64,000 nt of DNA from Cellulomonas soli. GTDB taxonomy: Bacteria > Actinomycetota > Actinomycetes > Actinomycetales > Cellulomonadaceae. How positions within the stretch are numbered: position 1 is the stretch's first letter; each line of letters opens with the position of its first letter. The notes under the pieces were generated by a model. That model did not search any database and had not been told where the DNA came from. It saw only the letters and a program-made list of their open reading frames with translations. The stretch lies in assembly GCF_013409305.1 (NCBI RefSeq), contig NZ_JACBZJ010000001.1, forward strand, positions 124,001-188,000, written 5' to 3'. Below are positions 43,434-51,781 of this stretch, in pieces. A program made the translations under genes and the position numbers.

Positions 43434-45125
43434 ATGGACCGAGGGCGGTTCGACCGGCTGCTGCCCGGCATCGCCACGGCCCGACGGTACGAGCGCGCGT
43501 GGCTGCGGGCCGACCTCACCGCAGGGCTGACGCTCGTCGCCCTCGCGATCCCCGCCGGCATGGCCTACGCGCAGGCGGCCGGCCTGCCCCCGGTCACCGG
43601 TCTGTACGCCACGATCGTCCCGCTGACCGTCTACGCGCTCGTCGGGCCGTCCCGCGTGCTGGTGCTCGGACCCGACTCCTCGCTCGCGCCCATGATCGCC
43701 GCCGCGGTGCTGCCCCTCGCGCTCGGCGACCCGGACCGGGCGGTCGCGCTGGCCGGGACGCTCGCGCTGCTCATGGGCGCGATGCTCGTGATCGGCCGGC
43801 TGCTGCACCTCGGGTTCGTCACCGCCCTGCTGTCCAAGCCGATCCGGGTCGGCTACCTCAACGGGATCGCGCTCGTCGTGATCACCTCGCAGCTGCCCCG
43901 GCTGCTGGGCGTGAGCGTGCCGGGCGGCTCGATCTGGGAGGAGCTCGGTCAGACCGTCCAGGCGGTGGCGGCAGGCGAGCTCGACGTGGCCGCCACCGTG
44001 CTCGGCGTCGGCTCGCTCGCCGTGATCGTGCTCGCCCGCATGCTGCGCTCACCCGTCCCGGGCATCGCGATCGCGGTGGTCGCCGCCACCGTCGCCACGG
44101 CGGCGCTGGGGCTCGCCGACCAGGTGCCCGTGGTCGGCGCCCTGCCGCAGGGGTTGCCGGCACCCGCGCTCGCCGGCGTGCGGTCCGACGACGTGCTGGC
44201 CCTGGTCGCCCCCGCCGCGGGGATCGCGCTCATCGCCTTCGCCGACACCGGTGTGCTCTCCCGGACGCTGGCCGGCGTGCGCGGCGAGAGCGTCGACGGC
44301 GACCGGGAGATGGGCGCGCTCGGCCTGGCCAACGCCGCGACGGGACTGCTCGGCGGCTTCCCCGTCTCGAGCAGCGCGTCCCGCACCCCGGTCGCCGTGC
44401 AGGCCGGGGCCCGCACGCAGCTCGTGGGCGTCGTCGCGGCGGCGGCCCTGGTCGCGTTCATGGTGCTCGTCCCGGGGCTGACCGCGACGCTGCCGACCAG
44501 CGCGCTCGCCGCTGTCGTCATCGCCGCCGCCTCGACATTCGTGGACGTGCGCACCTTCGTGCGGCTGGTGGGCATGAGCCGCACCGAGGCTGCACTGCTC
44601 CTGGCGGCCTTCCTCGGCGTGGCGTTCGTCGGCGTGCTGCCCGGCATCCTCGTGGCGATCGCGCTGTCGCTGGCCGACTTCGTGCGGCACGCGTGGGACC
44701 CGTACCGCGCCGAGCTCGGCAGCCTCGAGGGCGTCCCCGGCTACCACGACCTGAGCCGGCACCCCGAGGGGCAGCGGGTGCCCGGTCTGGTCATCGTGCG
44801 GTTCGACGCACCGCTGTTCTTCGCCAACGGCGACCTGTTCGACACCTGGGTGCGCGATGTCGTCGAGGGCGCGCCCGCGCCCGTGCACCAGGTGGTCGTG
44901 GCCGCCGAACCGCTCACCGGCGTCGACTCCACCGCCATCGACGAGCTCGTCGAGCTCGACGACCACCTGGCCCGGCTGGGCGTCGACCTGGTGTTCGCCG
45001 AGATGAAGGGCCCGGTCAAGGACCGCCTCGTCCGGTACGGGGTCGGCGCACGCTTCGGGCCGGACCACTTCTTCCCGACCGTGCACAGCGCCGTCCGCGA
45101 GTACCGGCGCACCTGGCACGTGTGA
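43434..45125 (+). CDS. SulP-family anion transporter with STAS domain
   Basis: A 563-residue transporter. The SulP signature is LVALAIPAGMAYAQAAGLPPVTGLY (residues 33-57, cited in parts: GMAYAQAAGLPP) followed by about 12 helices and VGYLNGIALVVITSQLP. The cytoplasmic STAS domain spans about 440-555 (LVIVRFDAPLFFANGDLFD, VDSTAIDELVELD). Family members carry sulfate, bicarbonate or dicarboxylates. The start is ATG 43434; the open frame upstream is unrelated. No sulfate-assimilation or carbonic anhydrase gene is adjacent to decide the substrate. Confidence 0.9.
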   Translation: MDRGRFDRLLPGIATARRYERAWLRADLTAGLTLVALAIPAGMAYAQAAGLPPVTGLYATIVPLTVYALVGPSRVLVLGPDSSLAPMIAAAVLPLALGDPDRAVALAGTLALLMGAMLVIGRLLHLGFVTALLSKPIRVGYLNGIALVVITSQLPRLLGVSVPGGSIWEELGQTVQAVAAGELDVAATVLGVGSLAVIVLARMLRSPVPGIAIAVVAATVATAALGLADQVPVVGALPQGLPAPALAGVRSDDVLALVAPAAGIALIAFADTGVLSRTLAGVRGESVDGDREMGALGLANAATGLLGGFPVSSSASRTPVAVQAGARTQLVGVVAAAALVAFMVLVPGLTATLPTSALAAVVIAAASTFVDVRTFVRLVGMSRTEAALLLAAFLGVAFVGVLPGILVAIALSLADFVRHAWDPYRAELGSLEGVPGYHDLSRHPEGQRVPGLVIVRFDAPLFFANGDLFDTWVRDVVEGAPAPVHQVVVAAEPLTGVDSTAIDELVELDDHLARLGVDLVFAEMKGPVKDRLVRYGVGARFGPDHFFPTVHSAVREYRRTWHV

Positions 45126-45249
45126 GCCGCCGCCCGGGACCGAGCACGCGGTGTGCCGCACCGGGCGACAAGCCGCGCGACCCCTGCTGTGCTGGAGGGT
45201 GCGGACCGGTCAGCGTCCCGCGGACGGACCGCGCGGCAAGGAGGCCGAC

Positions 45250-46092
45250 ATGTGTCGATGGCTCGCGTACACCGGATCACCCGTCCTCGTGGAGGACCTG
45301 CTGTACAAGCCGGCGAACTCCCTCGTCATGCAGTCGCTGCACAGCCACCTCGGGGCCGAGCCCACCAACGGGGACGGTTTCGGCGTCGGCTGGTACGACG
45401 ACCACTCCCCCGTGCCCGGGCTGTTCCGCAGCACCGAACCGGCGTGGAACGACCAGAACCTGCGCGAGCTGTCCGCGCACGCCCGGGCGCGGGTCGTCCT
45501 CGCGCACATCCGGGCGTCCAGCGGCTCGGCCGTGCAGCAGACCAACTGCCACCCGTTCCGGCACGGACCGTGGCTGTGGATGCACAACGGGGTGCTGTCC
45601 GACTTCCACGCCTACAAGCGCGACCTGGTGCTGGCCGTCGACCCGGAGCTGTTCCCGCTCATCGCGGGGTCGACGGACTCCGAGGTGCTCTTCTACCTGG
45701 CCCTGACGTTCGGGCTCGAGCAGGACCCGCCCGCCGCGGTGGCCCGTGCGGTCGGGTTCGTGGAGGCGGCCGCCGCCCGCAAGCACGTGCCGTTCCCCGT
45801 GCAGATGACGGTGTGCACGACCGACGGGCAGCGGCTGTGGGCGTTCCGCTACTCCAGCGAGGGCCGCTCGCGCTCGCTGTTCCACAGCACCGACGTGGCC
45901 GTGCTGCGCGAGCAGTACCCCGACAACCCGACGCTGCACGAGCTGTCGGACAGCGCGCGGCTCGTGGTCTCCGAACCGCTCGGCGACCTGCGCGGCGCGT
46001 GGCGCGAGGTGCCCGAGAGCACGTGCGTGCGCATCGAGCAGGGCCGCGAGGAGCTGACCCCGTTCGCGCCCGTCGCCGCCGCGACCGCCTGA
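45250..46092 (+). CDS. Class II glutamine amidotransferase (YafJ/EgtC-like)
   Basis: The 280-residue Ntn-type enzyme begins MCRWLAYTGSP: Cys2 becomes the nucleophile after Met removal. NGDGFGVGWYDD, LAHIRASS, NCHPF and MHNGVLSDF are the glutaminase motifs. Homologues include E. coli YafJ and the EgtC hydrolase of ergothioneine synthesis, but no egt genes are nearby, so the acceptor is unknown. AAGGAGG lies six bases upstream. It ends one base from the convergent hydrolase gene. Confidence 0.88.
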   Translation: MCRWLAYTGSPVLVEDLLYKPANSLVMQSLHSHLGAEPTNGDGFGVGWYDDHSPVPGLFRSTEPAWNDQNLRELSAHARARVVLAHIRASSGSAVQQTNCHPFRHGPWLWMHNGVLSDFHAYKRDLVLAVDPELFPLIAGSTDSEVLFYLALTFGLEQDPPAAVARAVGFVEAAAARKHVPFPVQMTVCTTDGQRLWAFRYSSEGRSRSLFHSTDVAVLREQYPDNPTLHELSDSARLVVSEPLGDLRGAWREVPESTCVRIEQGREELTPFAPVAAATA

Positions 46093-46093
46093 C

Positions 46094-46798
46094 TCAGGCG
46101 AGCGCCGCGACGATCGCCGCCCCCAGGTCCGCCGGTCGGGTCAGCTGCGGCCAGTGCCCGGTGGGCAGGTCGACGAGCGTCGCGTCGTGGACGCGGGCGA
46201 GCTCGGCCACGTAGGGGTGTCCCTGCGCGATCAGGTCCCGCAGCGTCGAGGTCGGGAACTCGCAGGCGATGACCGTGACGGGCACGTCGAACCGCCGGGG
46301 GTCGTGCAGCACCTGCTTGTCGCTGGCCACGCGTGCCGGCTGCGGGATCGCGATCGCCCGGAAGTGCGCGCGCAGGGCGTCGTCCAGGTCCGTGAGGTCT
46401 GCCTCGTCGAAGACCGACCAGTCCGGCAGCGGGATCTCGTCGCCCACGACGGGCAGCTCGTCGTTGATCACGCCGCCGTCGCCCAACGGGCCGGAGTCGA
46501 CGTAGACCACGTGCGCAACCCGGTCGGGCCGTGCGTCGACGGCCCCGTGCGCGATCGCGCCGCCACCGCTGTGCCCGACCAGCACCACCGGTCCGTCCTC
46601 GGCGCCGATCGCGTCGATCTCCGCGACGACCGCGGCGATGTGGTCGGCCAGACCGATGCCCGCCCGGTCCTCGTCGACCGAGCCCAGGCCGGGCAGGGTG
46701 AGCGCGCGCACCCGGTGGCCGGCGGCCTCGAGCGCGGGGACGACGCCGGCCCAGGAGGCCGCGTCCAACCAGAATCCGGGGATCAGGAGCAGGTTCAT
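46094..46798 (-). CDS. Alpha/beta hydrolase
   Basis: The 234-residue enzyme has LLLIPGFWLDAASWAGVV at the N-terminus, LPGLGS, nucleophile VGHSGGG near residue 90, a cap, and the terminal TGHWPQLTRP His. It is an esterase or haloperoxidase-like cytoplasmic hydrolase. ATG 46798 is chosen over a start 27 bases upstream because TACCTT stands six bases before it. Confidence 0.82.
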   Translation of the reverse strand: MNLLLIPGFWLDAASWAGVVPALEAAGHRVRALTLPGLGSVDEDRAGIGLADHIAAVVAEIDAIGAEDGPVVLVGHSGGGAIAHGAVDARPDRVAHVVYVDSGPLGDGGVINDELPVVGDEIPLPDWSVFDEADLTDLDDALRAHFRAIAIPQPARVASDKQVLHDPRRFDVPVTVIACEFPTSTLRDLIAQGHPYVAELARVHDATLVDLPTGHWPQLTRPADLGAAIVAALA

Positions 46799-46804
46799 GC
46801 CACG

Positions 46805-46810
46805 AAGGTA
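46805..46810 (-). promoter_or_regulatory. -10 box TACCTT for the hydrolase
   Basis: Minus-strand TACCTT ends six bases before ATG 46798. Confidence 0.5.
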
Positions 46811-46938
46811 ACGACGCGGACCCACACCGGCCCGGCCAGAGCGGTCACCGTGAAGTCATGCCGGCACCTGGGCCTGCGCACAGGCCTCCCACAGGTCCAC
46901 CTGGGCGCGCACCCAGGCGCTGCTGGTGGTGTCCTCGC

Positions 46939-48393
46939 ATGCCACGCACCCGCACGTCCCGGCCCGCCAGCACAGCCCTGACCACCGCGACGACCATGGC
47001 CCTGACCTCGGCACTCCTGCTGGGCGGGTGCACCACCGACGACGGCGAGCGCAGCGCCACCGCGACCGACGGCCTCTGGGACGCCACCGCCGTGCACTCG
47101 ATCGAGGTCGAGGTCGACGACGACGCGGTCGCGGCGACGATCGGGACCTACCTCGACTCCGGCGAGAAGGAGTGGATCAGCGGTGACGTGACGATCGACG
47201 GCGAGACGTTCTCCGACGTCGGCCTCAAGCTCAAGGGCAACTCCTCGCTCAAGCAGATCTCGACCGACACCCCGGCGCAGGACCTGCCATGGCGGATCCG
47301 GCTGGACAAGTTCGTCGACGGGCAGGAGCTCGACGGCTGGACCGACCTCGTGGTGCGCTCCAGCACGAGCCGGACCGCGCTCAACGAGTTCGTCGCCCTG
47401 GACCTGCTCGAGGACGCGGATCTGGCCTCCGAGCAGGCGATCGCGACCCGGTTCTCGGTCAACGGCGGGGACGAGACGCTGCGACTGACGCTGCAGAACC
47501 TCGACGACACCTGGGTCGAGGAGAACTTCGCCGGCACCGAGGGGACGCTCTACAAGGCCGACGCCGAGGGCGACTGGTCGTGGCGCGGTGAGGACGGCGA
47601 CTACAGCACGGCGTTCGAGGTCGAGGCGGGCGAGGAGGACTACGCGCCCCTGATCGCCCTGCTCGACCTGGTGAACAACGGCACCGACGAGGAGGTCGCG
47701 CAGCGGCTTCCCGAGCTGCTCGACGTCGAGTCCTTCGCCCGCTACCTGGCCTTCGAGGAGCTGGTCGACAACTTCGACGACATCGACGGCCCCGGCAACA
47801 ACTCCTACCTCTACGTCGACAGCGAAACCGGCGTGGCGACCGGCGTGGCGTGGGACCACAACCTGGCCTTCGGTGCTTCCCCTGCCGCAGGTGGCGCCCA
47901 GGGTGCCGGAGGTGCAGGGAGCGTTCGAGGCGGCGGCGAGGTGCCGACCGACCTACCCACGGACATGCCCGGCGGCTTCCCGACCGACATGCCCACCGAC
48001 TTGCCCACCGAGATGCCCAGCGACATGCCCGCCGGCATGCCCACCGACGGACCCGTCGGCCCCGGCGGCGACAGTGCGCCCGACAGGCCGTCGGGCGAGG
48101 GCGGCGCTCCCGGCGGGGCGGGCGCGGGCGGTGCTGACACGGGCGGTGCTGACACGGGCGGTGCCGCGGCGGGTGGGGACAACCCGCTCGTGCAGCGCTT
48201 CCTGGCGAACGCGGACTTCACGGCCCTGTACGAGCAGGCGCGCACGGACCTGCAGGCCGACCTGTACGACTCGGGCGTGCTCGAGGAGACGGTGACCCGG
48301 TGGCAGCAGGTGCTCGAGCAGGGAGCGAGCGACCTGGTGGACTCCGGCACGATCGCGTCGGAGGCCGAGCAGATCAGCGCCTACGCCGACTGA
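46939..48393 (+). CDS. CotH-like kinase-fold lipoprotein
   Basis: A 484-residue exported lipoprotein: TTMALTSALLLGGC gives a lipobox with Cys about residue 31. The CotH region covers roughly 50-310 (FSDVGLKLKGNSSLKQ, LPWRIRLDKFVDGQ, SRTALNEFVALDLLEDA, YLAFEELVDNFDDIDGPGNN, GVAWDHNLAFG). CotH proteins are atypical kinases; in Bacillus CotH phosphorylates spore coat proteins. Residues 314-415 are an inserted low-complexity tract of PTDLP/MP repeats and GGADT repeats, after which a helical C-terminus resumes. The repeats are encoded by near-identical DNA copies. ATG 46939 begins the signal peptide. Its 3' end overlaps the convergent marR gene by 13 bases. Confidence 0.82.
   Translation: MPRTRTSRPASTALTTATTMALTSALLLGGCTTDDGERSATATDGLWDATAVHSIEVEVDDDAVAATIGTYLDSGEKEWISGDVTIDGETFSDVGLKLKGNSSLKQISTDTPAQDLPWRIRLDKFVDGQELDGWTDLVVRSSTSRTALNEFVALDLLEDADLASEQAIATRFSVNGGDETLRLTLQNLDDTWVEENFAGTEGTLYKADAEGDWSWRGEDGDYSTAFEVEAGEEDYAPLIALLDLVNNGTDEEVAQRLPELLDVESFARYLAFEELVDNFDDIDGPGNNSYLYVDSETGVATGVAWDHNLAFGASPAAGGAQGAGGAGSVRGGGEVPTDLPTDMPGGFPTDMPTDLPTEMPSDMPAGMPTDGPVGPGGDSAPDRPSGEGGAPGGAGAGGADTGGADTGGAAAGGDNPLVQRFLANADFTALYEQARTDLQADLYDSGVLEETVTRWQQVLEQGASDLVDSGTIASEAEQISAYAD
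47948..48173 (+). repeat. Low-complexity repeat tract inside the CotH-like gene
   Basis: Short repeated codon blocks encode Pro-Thr-Asp-Met/Leu-Pro units, then GGCGGTGCTGACACG in tandem at about 48129-48158. Length variation by slippage is likely. Confidence 0.6.
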
Positions 48394-48914
48394 CCGGGGC
48401 TCGCGGCCTCAGCCGCCGCATCGACGGGTGCCACGTGCCCGGTCGCGCAGTCGGGCCGCAGGTGCCGGAAGATCTGCGCGCCGATCTCCTCCAGCTGGGC
48501 GACCTGGGTGGGTGTGAGCTGGTCGAACACGTGCTCGCGTACCGCGGCGACGTGACCGGGGGCACTGGCGACGACCTTGCGCCACCCGTCCTCGGTGAGG
48601 ATCGCGAGCGTGTAGCGGCCGTCGGCGGGGTCCGGCGTGCGGCGCACCCAGGAGCGCTGCTCGAGCCGCGCGACGATCCGGGACAGGTGCGACAGCGTGA
48701 CGTTGGCGGTGTCGGCGAGCTCGCTCATACGGCGTGTGCGGTCGGTGCTCATGGACAGCCAGGAGAGCACCTGGTACTCGGCGTGGCTGATCCCGGCGTC
48801 ACGCTGCAGCTGGGCGTCGAGCGTGGCGGGCAGCCAGATGACGGTGCCGGCCAGCGCGACCCAGGCGCGCTGCTCGCCGGGCGTGAGCCAGCGGGGCTCG
48901 TCGGCGTCTGTCAT
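48381..48914 (-). CDS. MarR-family regulator
   Basis: The 177-residue MarR protein has the winged helix at residues 45-105 (HAEYQVLSWLSMS, RMSELADTANVTLSHLSRIV, ARLEQRSWVRRTPDPADGR). It is divergent from a quinone oxidoreductase gene with two identical inverted repeats between them, so autorepression and control of the oxidoreductase are likely. ATG 48914 has TATCGT seven bases upstream. The C-terminal coding end overlaps the CotH-like gene. Confidence 0.9.
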   Translation of the reverse strand: MTDADEPRWLTPGEQRAWVALAGTVIWLPATLDAQLQRDAGISHAEYQVLSWLSMSTDRTRRMSELADTANVTLSHLSRIVARLEQRSWVRRTPDPADGRYTLAILTEDGWRKVVASAPGHVAAVREHVFDQLTPTQVAQLEEIGAQIFRHLRPDCATGHVAPVDAAAEAASPGQSA

Positions 48915-48921
48915 GTGCGTC

Positions 48922-48927
48922 ACGATA
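48922..48927 (-). promoter_or_regulatory. -10 box TATCGT for marR
   Basis: Minus-strand TATCGT lies seven bases before ATG 48914 and next to the first palindrome. Confidence 0.5.
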
Positions 48928-48934
48928 CGCCGCG

Positions 48935-48956
48935 ATGACTTGACGCGGAAAGTCAT
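48935..48956. promoter_or_regulatory. MarR operator-like palindrome 1
   Basis: ATGACTT at 48935-48941 and AAGTCAT at 48950-48956, eight bases apart; identical in layout to the second copy 32 bases away. Confidence 0.75.
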
Positions 48957-48966
48957 TCGACGAAGG

Positions 48967-48988
48967 ATGACTTTCCGTAGCAAGTCAT
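48967..48988. promoter_or_regulatory. MarR operator-like palindrome 2
   Basis: ATGACTT at 48967-48973 and AAGTCAT at 48982-48988, again with eight bases between; the centres are 32 bases, about three helical turns, from copy 1. Confidence 0.75.
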
Positions 48989-49025
48989 CGTGCCGCCACG
49001 GCGAGCACCCAGCGAGGAGGACCCC

Positions 49026-49928
49026 ATGCGCGCAGCGCGCTTCCACCAGTTCGGCGAGCCCCAGGTGCTGACCGTCGAGGACGCCCCCGAGCCGCACGCC
49101 GGCCCCGGCGAGATCCGCATCCGCGTCGCCGCGGCCAGCGTCAACCCGATCGACTGGAAGCTGCGAGCCGGCCACCTCGAGGCCGTCTACCCCGTGCCGC
49201 TGCCCGCGATCCCCGGCCGCGACGCCTCGGGCACCGTCGACGAGGTCGGCGAGGGCGTCACCGACGTCCAGGTCGGCGACACCGTCTGGGGCCTGGGCGG
49301 CCTGGCCGCCACGACCGCCGAGCTGGCCGTGCTGACCGCCTGGGCACCCGTGCCGTCCACCTGGTCGCTCGAGCAGGCCGCAGCCGCCGGGCTGGCGACC
49401 GCCACCGCCGCGGGCGCGCTCGACGCGCTCGGCGACCTGCAGGGTCGCACGCTGCTCATCGAAGGTGCCGGCGGCGGCGTCGGCAGCGCAGGCGTCGAGC
49501 TCGCCGTGGCCCGCGGCGCGACCGTCATCGGCACCGCCAGCGAGCGCAACCACGAGTTCCTGCGCAGCCTGGGTGCCGTGCCGACCACGTACGGCCCGGG
49601 CCTGGCCGACCGGGTGGCCGCGCTGGCCCCGCAGGGCGTCGACGCCGCGTTCGACACCGCTGGCTCCGGCTCGCTCGCCGACCTCGTCGCGATCGTCGGC
49701 GACGCCGCGCAGGTCGTGACGGTCGCCGACTACACCGCGGCCTCGCTCGGGGCCCGGCTCGTCAGCGCCGAGAACGACTCCACGCGCCTGCGTGCCGCAG
49801 CCGAGCTCGGCAAGAACGGCGCCTACACGCCCCGCGTCGAGCGCACGTTCCCGCTCGCGGAGGTCGCCGACGCGCACGTGTACGTGCAGGGCGGCCACAC
49901 GCAGGGCAAGGTCGTCGTCACCCTCTGA
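49026..49928 (+). CDS. Zinc-free NADP-dependent quinone oxidoreductase
   Basis: A 300-residue medium-chain reductase of the QOR type. The N-terminal GroES-like domain (MRAARFHQFGEPQVLTVEDA, SVNPIDWKLRAG) lacks the structural-zinc Cys cluster, and the cofactor motif is GAGGGVGSAG near residue 154. It reduces quinones or enones with NADPH. The divergent MarR gene and twin operators suggest induction by a reactive phenolic or quinone compound. GAGGAGG lies just before ATG 49026. Confidence 0.9.
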   Translation: MRAARFHQFGEPQVLTVEDAPEPHAGPGEIRIRVAAASVNPIDWKLRAGHLEAVYPVPLPAIPGRDASGTVDEVGEGVTDVQVGDTVWGLGGLAATTAELAVLTAWAPVPSTWSLEQAAAAGLATATAAGALDALGDLQGRTLLIEGAGGGVGSAGVELAVARGATVIGTASERNHEFLRSLGAVPTTYGPGLADRVAALAPQGVDAAFDTAGSGSLADLVAIVGDAAQVVTVADYTAASLGARLVSAENDSTRLRAAAELGKNGAYTPRVERTFPLAEVADAHVYVQGGHTQGKVVVTL

Positions 49929-49983
49929 CGCGCGCGCCACCTGGCCCGCAACGCCTGACGCGCGCCACCTGGCCCGCGACGCC
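49926..49983. repeat. Tandem duplication starting at a stop codon
   Basis: A 30-base unit at 49926-49955 is repeated as a 28-base unit at 49956-49983, differing by loss of one CG pair and one base change. The first copy begins with the TGA of the oxidoreductase gene. Confidence 0.7.
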
Positions 49984-49987
49984 CGGC

Positions 49988-51604
49988 TCAGACCCGGAAC
50001 CGCGCCACGAGCGTGGACAGGTCACCGGACATGCGGGCCAGGTCGGCGACACCGGCCCGGGACTCATCCACGCTGGTCGTCGTCAGGTGCGCCGCGGCCG
50101 CGACGCCCGAGATGTTCTGCGCGATCTGCTCCGAGCCGCCTGCCGCCTCGGCGACCGACCGGCTGATCTCCGCGGTCGTCGCGGTCTGCTCCTCGACGGC
50201 CGCGGCGATCGTGTCCTGGAAGCCGCTGATCGAGTCGACGATGGCGGCGATCCCCCCGATCGCGGAGACGGCCTGCTCGGTGTCGGCCTGGATGACCTCC
50301 ACGCGCCGGGCGATGTCCTCGGTCGCACGCGCCGTCTCCTGCGCGAGCTCCTTGACCTCACCCGCGACGACCGCGAAGCCCTTGCCCGCCTCACCGGCAC
50401 GCGCAGCCTCGATCGTCGCGTTCAAGGCCAGCAGGTTGGTCTGCTCCGCGATGCTCGTGATGACCTTCACGACGTTGCCGATCTCCCGCGAGGACTCCCC
50501 GAGCCGCGCGATCGTCGCGCTGGACCCCTGGGCCGCGGTCACGGCCTGGGTCGCGACCTGCGCCGCCTGGGAGGCGTTCTGCGCGATCTCGCGGATCGAG
50601 GCACCCATCTGCTCGACCCCCGAGGCGACCGAGGCGACGTTGCCGGACACCTCGCCAGCGGCGCCCGAGACGACCTCGGCCTGCGCCGACGTCTCCTGGG
50701 CACCCGAGGCGATCTGCGTCGTCGTCGCCGACAGCTCCTCCGCGGCGCCGGCCAGCGAGGAGGACGACTCCTCCACGGTGGCGATCAGCGAGCGCAGGTT
50801 CACGACGGCGGCGTCCAGCGAGCCGGCCATCGCGCCGACCTCGTCGCCCGTGCGCACGTCCGCGGTGACCGTGAGGTCGCCGTCGGCCAGCGCCGTGGCC
50901 ACGTCCTGCACGCGGCGCAGCCCGCGCACGATCGAACGCGACACCCACAGGCCCAGGGTCAGCGCCAGGGCCAGACCGCCGACCGTCAGCACGATCGAGA
51001 TCAGGCGGTTGCGCTGGTACTCGGCATTGGCGGCGGCCGTGGCCTCCTCGGCCTCGGTCGTCTCGACCTCGTCGATCACGCTCAGCGCGTCCATGATCGC
51101 CTTGACGTGCGGGACCAGCTCGTCGTTGCGCAGGGTCATCCACTCGGCGTAGCGGTTCTCCCGGCCGAGCGGGAACAGCTGGTCGTAGACGATGGCGGAG
51201 TACGCGTCGAGCTCCGCGGTGATCGTGTCGGCGGCCTCCTGCGTGCTCCCGCTCTGGCCGAGGTCGACGTAGGCGGCGAGCGCCTCACGGGCGGCGGTCT
51301 CGTCGTCCCGCACGGCCTGCTCGTAGGCGTCCATCGCATCGGGGTCCAGGGCCAACGCCTGCGAGGTGGCGTCCAGCCGCATCTGCAGCATCGACTCCTT
51401 GAAGTGCGCGGACAGCACGAGCCCGCCCAGGTTCTCCGTCTTGAGCGAGTCGAAGTCCTGGTCCGCGCCGGCCAGCGCTCGGATGCCGAGCGCCGCGATG
51501 ATCACGCTGACGAGCGCGGCGACCAGGAGCGCGGCGGAGAACTTGACGGTGACGCTCAGGTCGGAGAACGACCGGCGGGGACGTGCGGCGGGCGATGTCG
51601 ACAT
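49988..51604 (-). CDS. Transmembrane methyl-accepting chemotaxis protein
   Basis: A 538-residue receptor: helix 1 at 19-42, a four-helix-bundle sensor of about 140 residues (KESMLQMRLDATSQALAL), helix 2 at about 200-222 (LISIVLTVGGLALALTLGLW), HAMP, then the signalling coiled coil with the tip [20 protein letters not shown] near 395. It should bind CheA/CheW at the membrane. ATG 51604 starts the protein; the frame stays open further upstream only because of codon bias. It is divergent from the channel gene. Confidence 0.92.
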   Translation of the reverse strand: MSTSPAARPRRSFSDLSVTVKFSAALLVAALVSVIIAALGIRALAGADQDFDSLKTENLGGLVLSAHFKESMLQMRLDATSQALALDPDAMDAYEQAVRDDETAAREALAAYVDLGQSGSTQEAADTITAELDAYSAIVYDQLFPLGRENRYAEWMTLRNDELVPHVKAIMDALSVIDEVETTEAEEATAAANAEYQRNRLISIVLTVGGLALALTLGLWVSRSIVRGLRRVQDVATALADGDLTVTADVRTGDEVGAMAGSLDAAVVNLRSLIATVEESSSSLAGAAEELSATTTQIASGAQETSAQAEVVSGAAGEVSGNVASVASGVEQMGASIREIAQNASQAAQVATQAVTAAQGSSATIARLGESSREIGNVVKVITSIAEQTNLLALNATIEAARAGEAGKGFAVVAGEVKELAQETARATEDIARRVEVIQADTEQAVSAIGGIAAIVDSISGFQDTIAAAVEEQTATTAEISRSVAEAAGGSEQIAQNISGVAAAAHLTTTSVDESRAGVADLARMSGDLSTLVARFRV

Positions 51605-51781
51605 CGGGGGCTCGCTTCGTTGGGCCAGCGGTCTGGCGGCTGCGGCAGCGGGTGGGACTGCCTCCGTATCCCCCGATCGGCCGAACGGCGGGCGGGGCGA
51701 GGCGCAGATCCGGGTGAAACCGCGGATCGGGCGGCCTGCGCGCCCCGCGCGACGGCTCCGCAGGTGCGGGATCATGCGGCC

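Noticed and set aside
50087..51781. Rightward frame continuous with the potassium channel gene
   Set aside because: It is open only by codon bias opposite the chemoreceptor; the TrkA-N domain begins at 51782.
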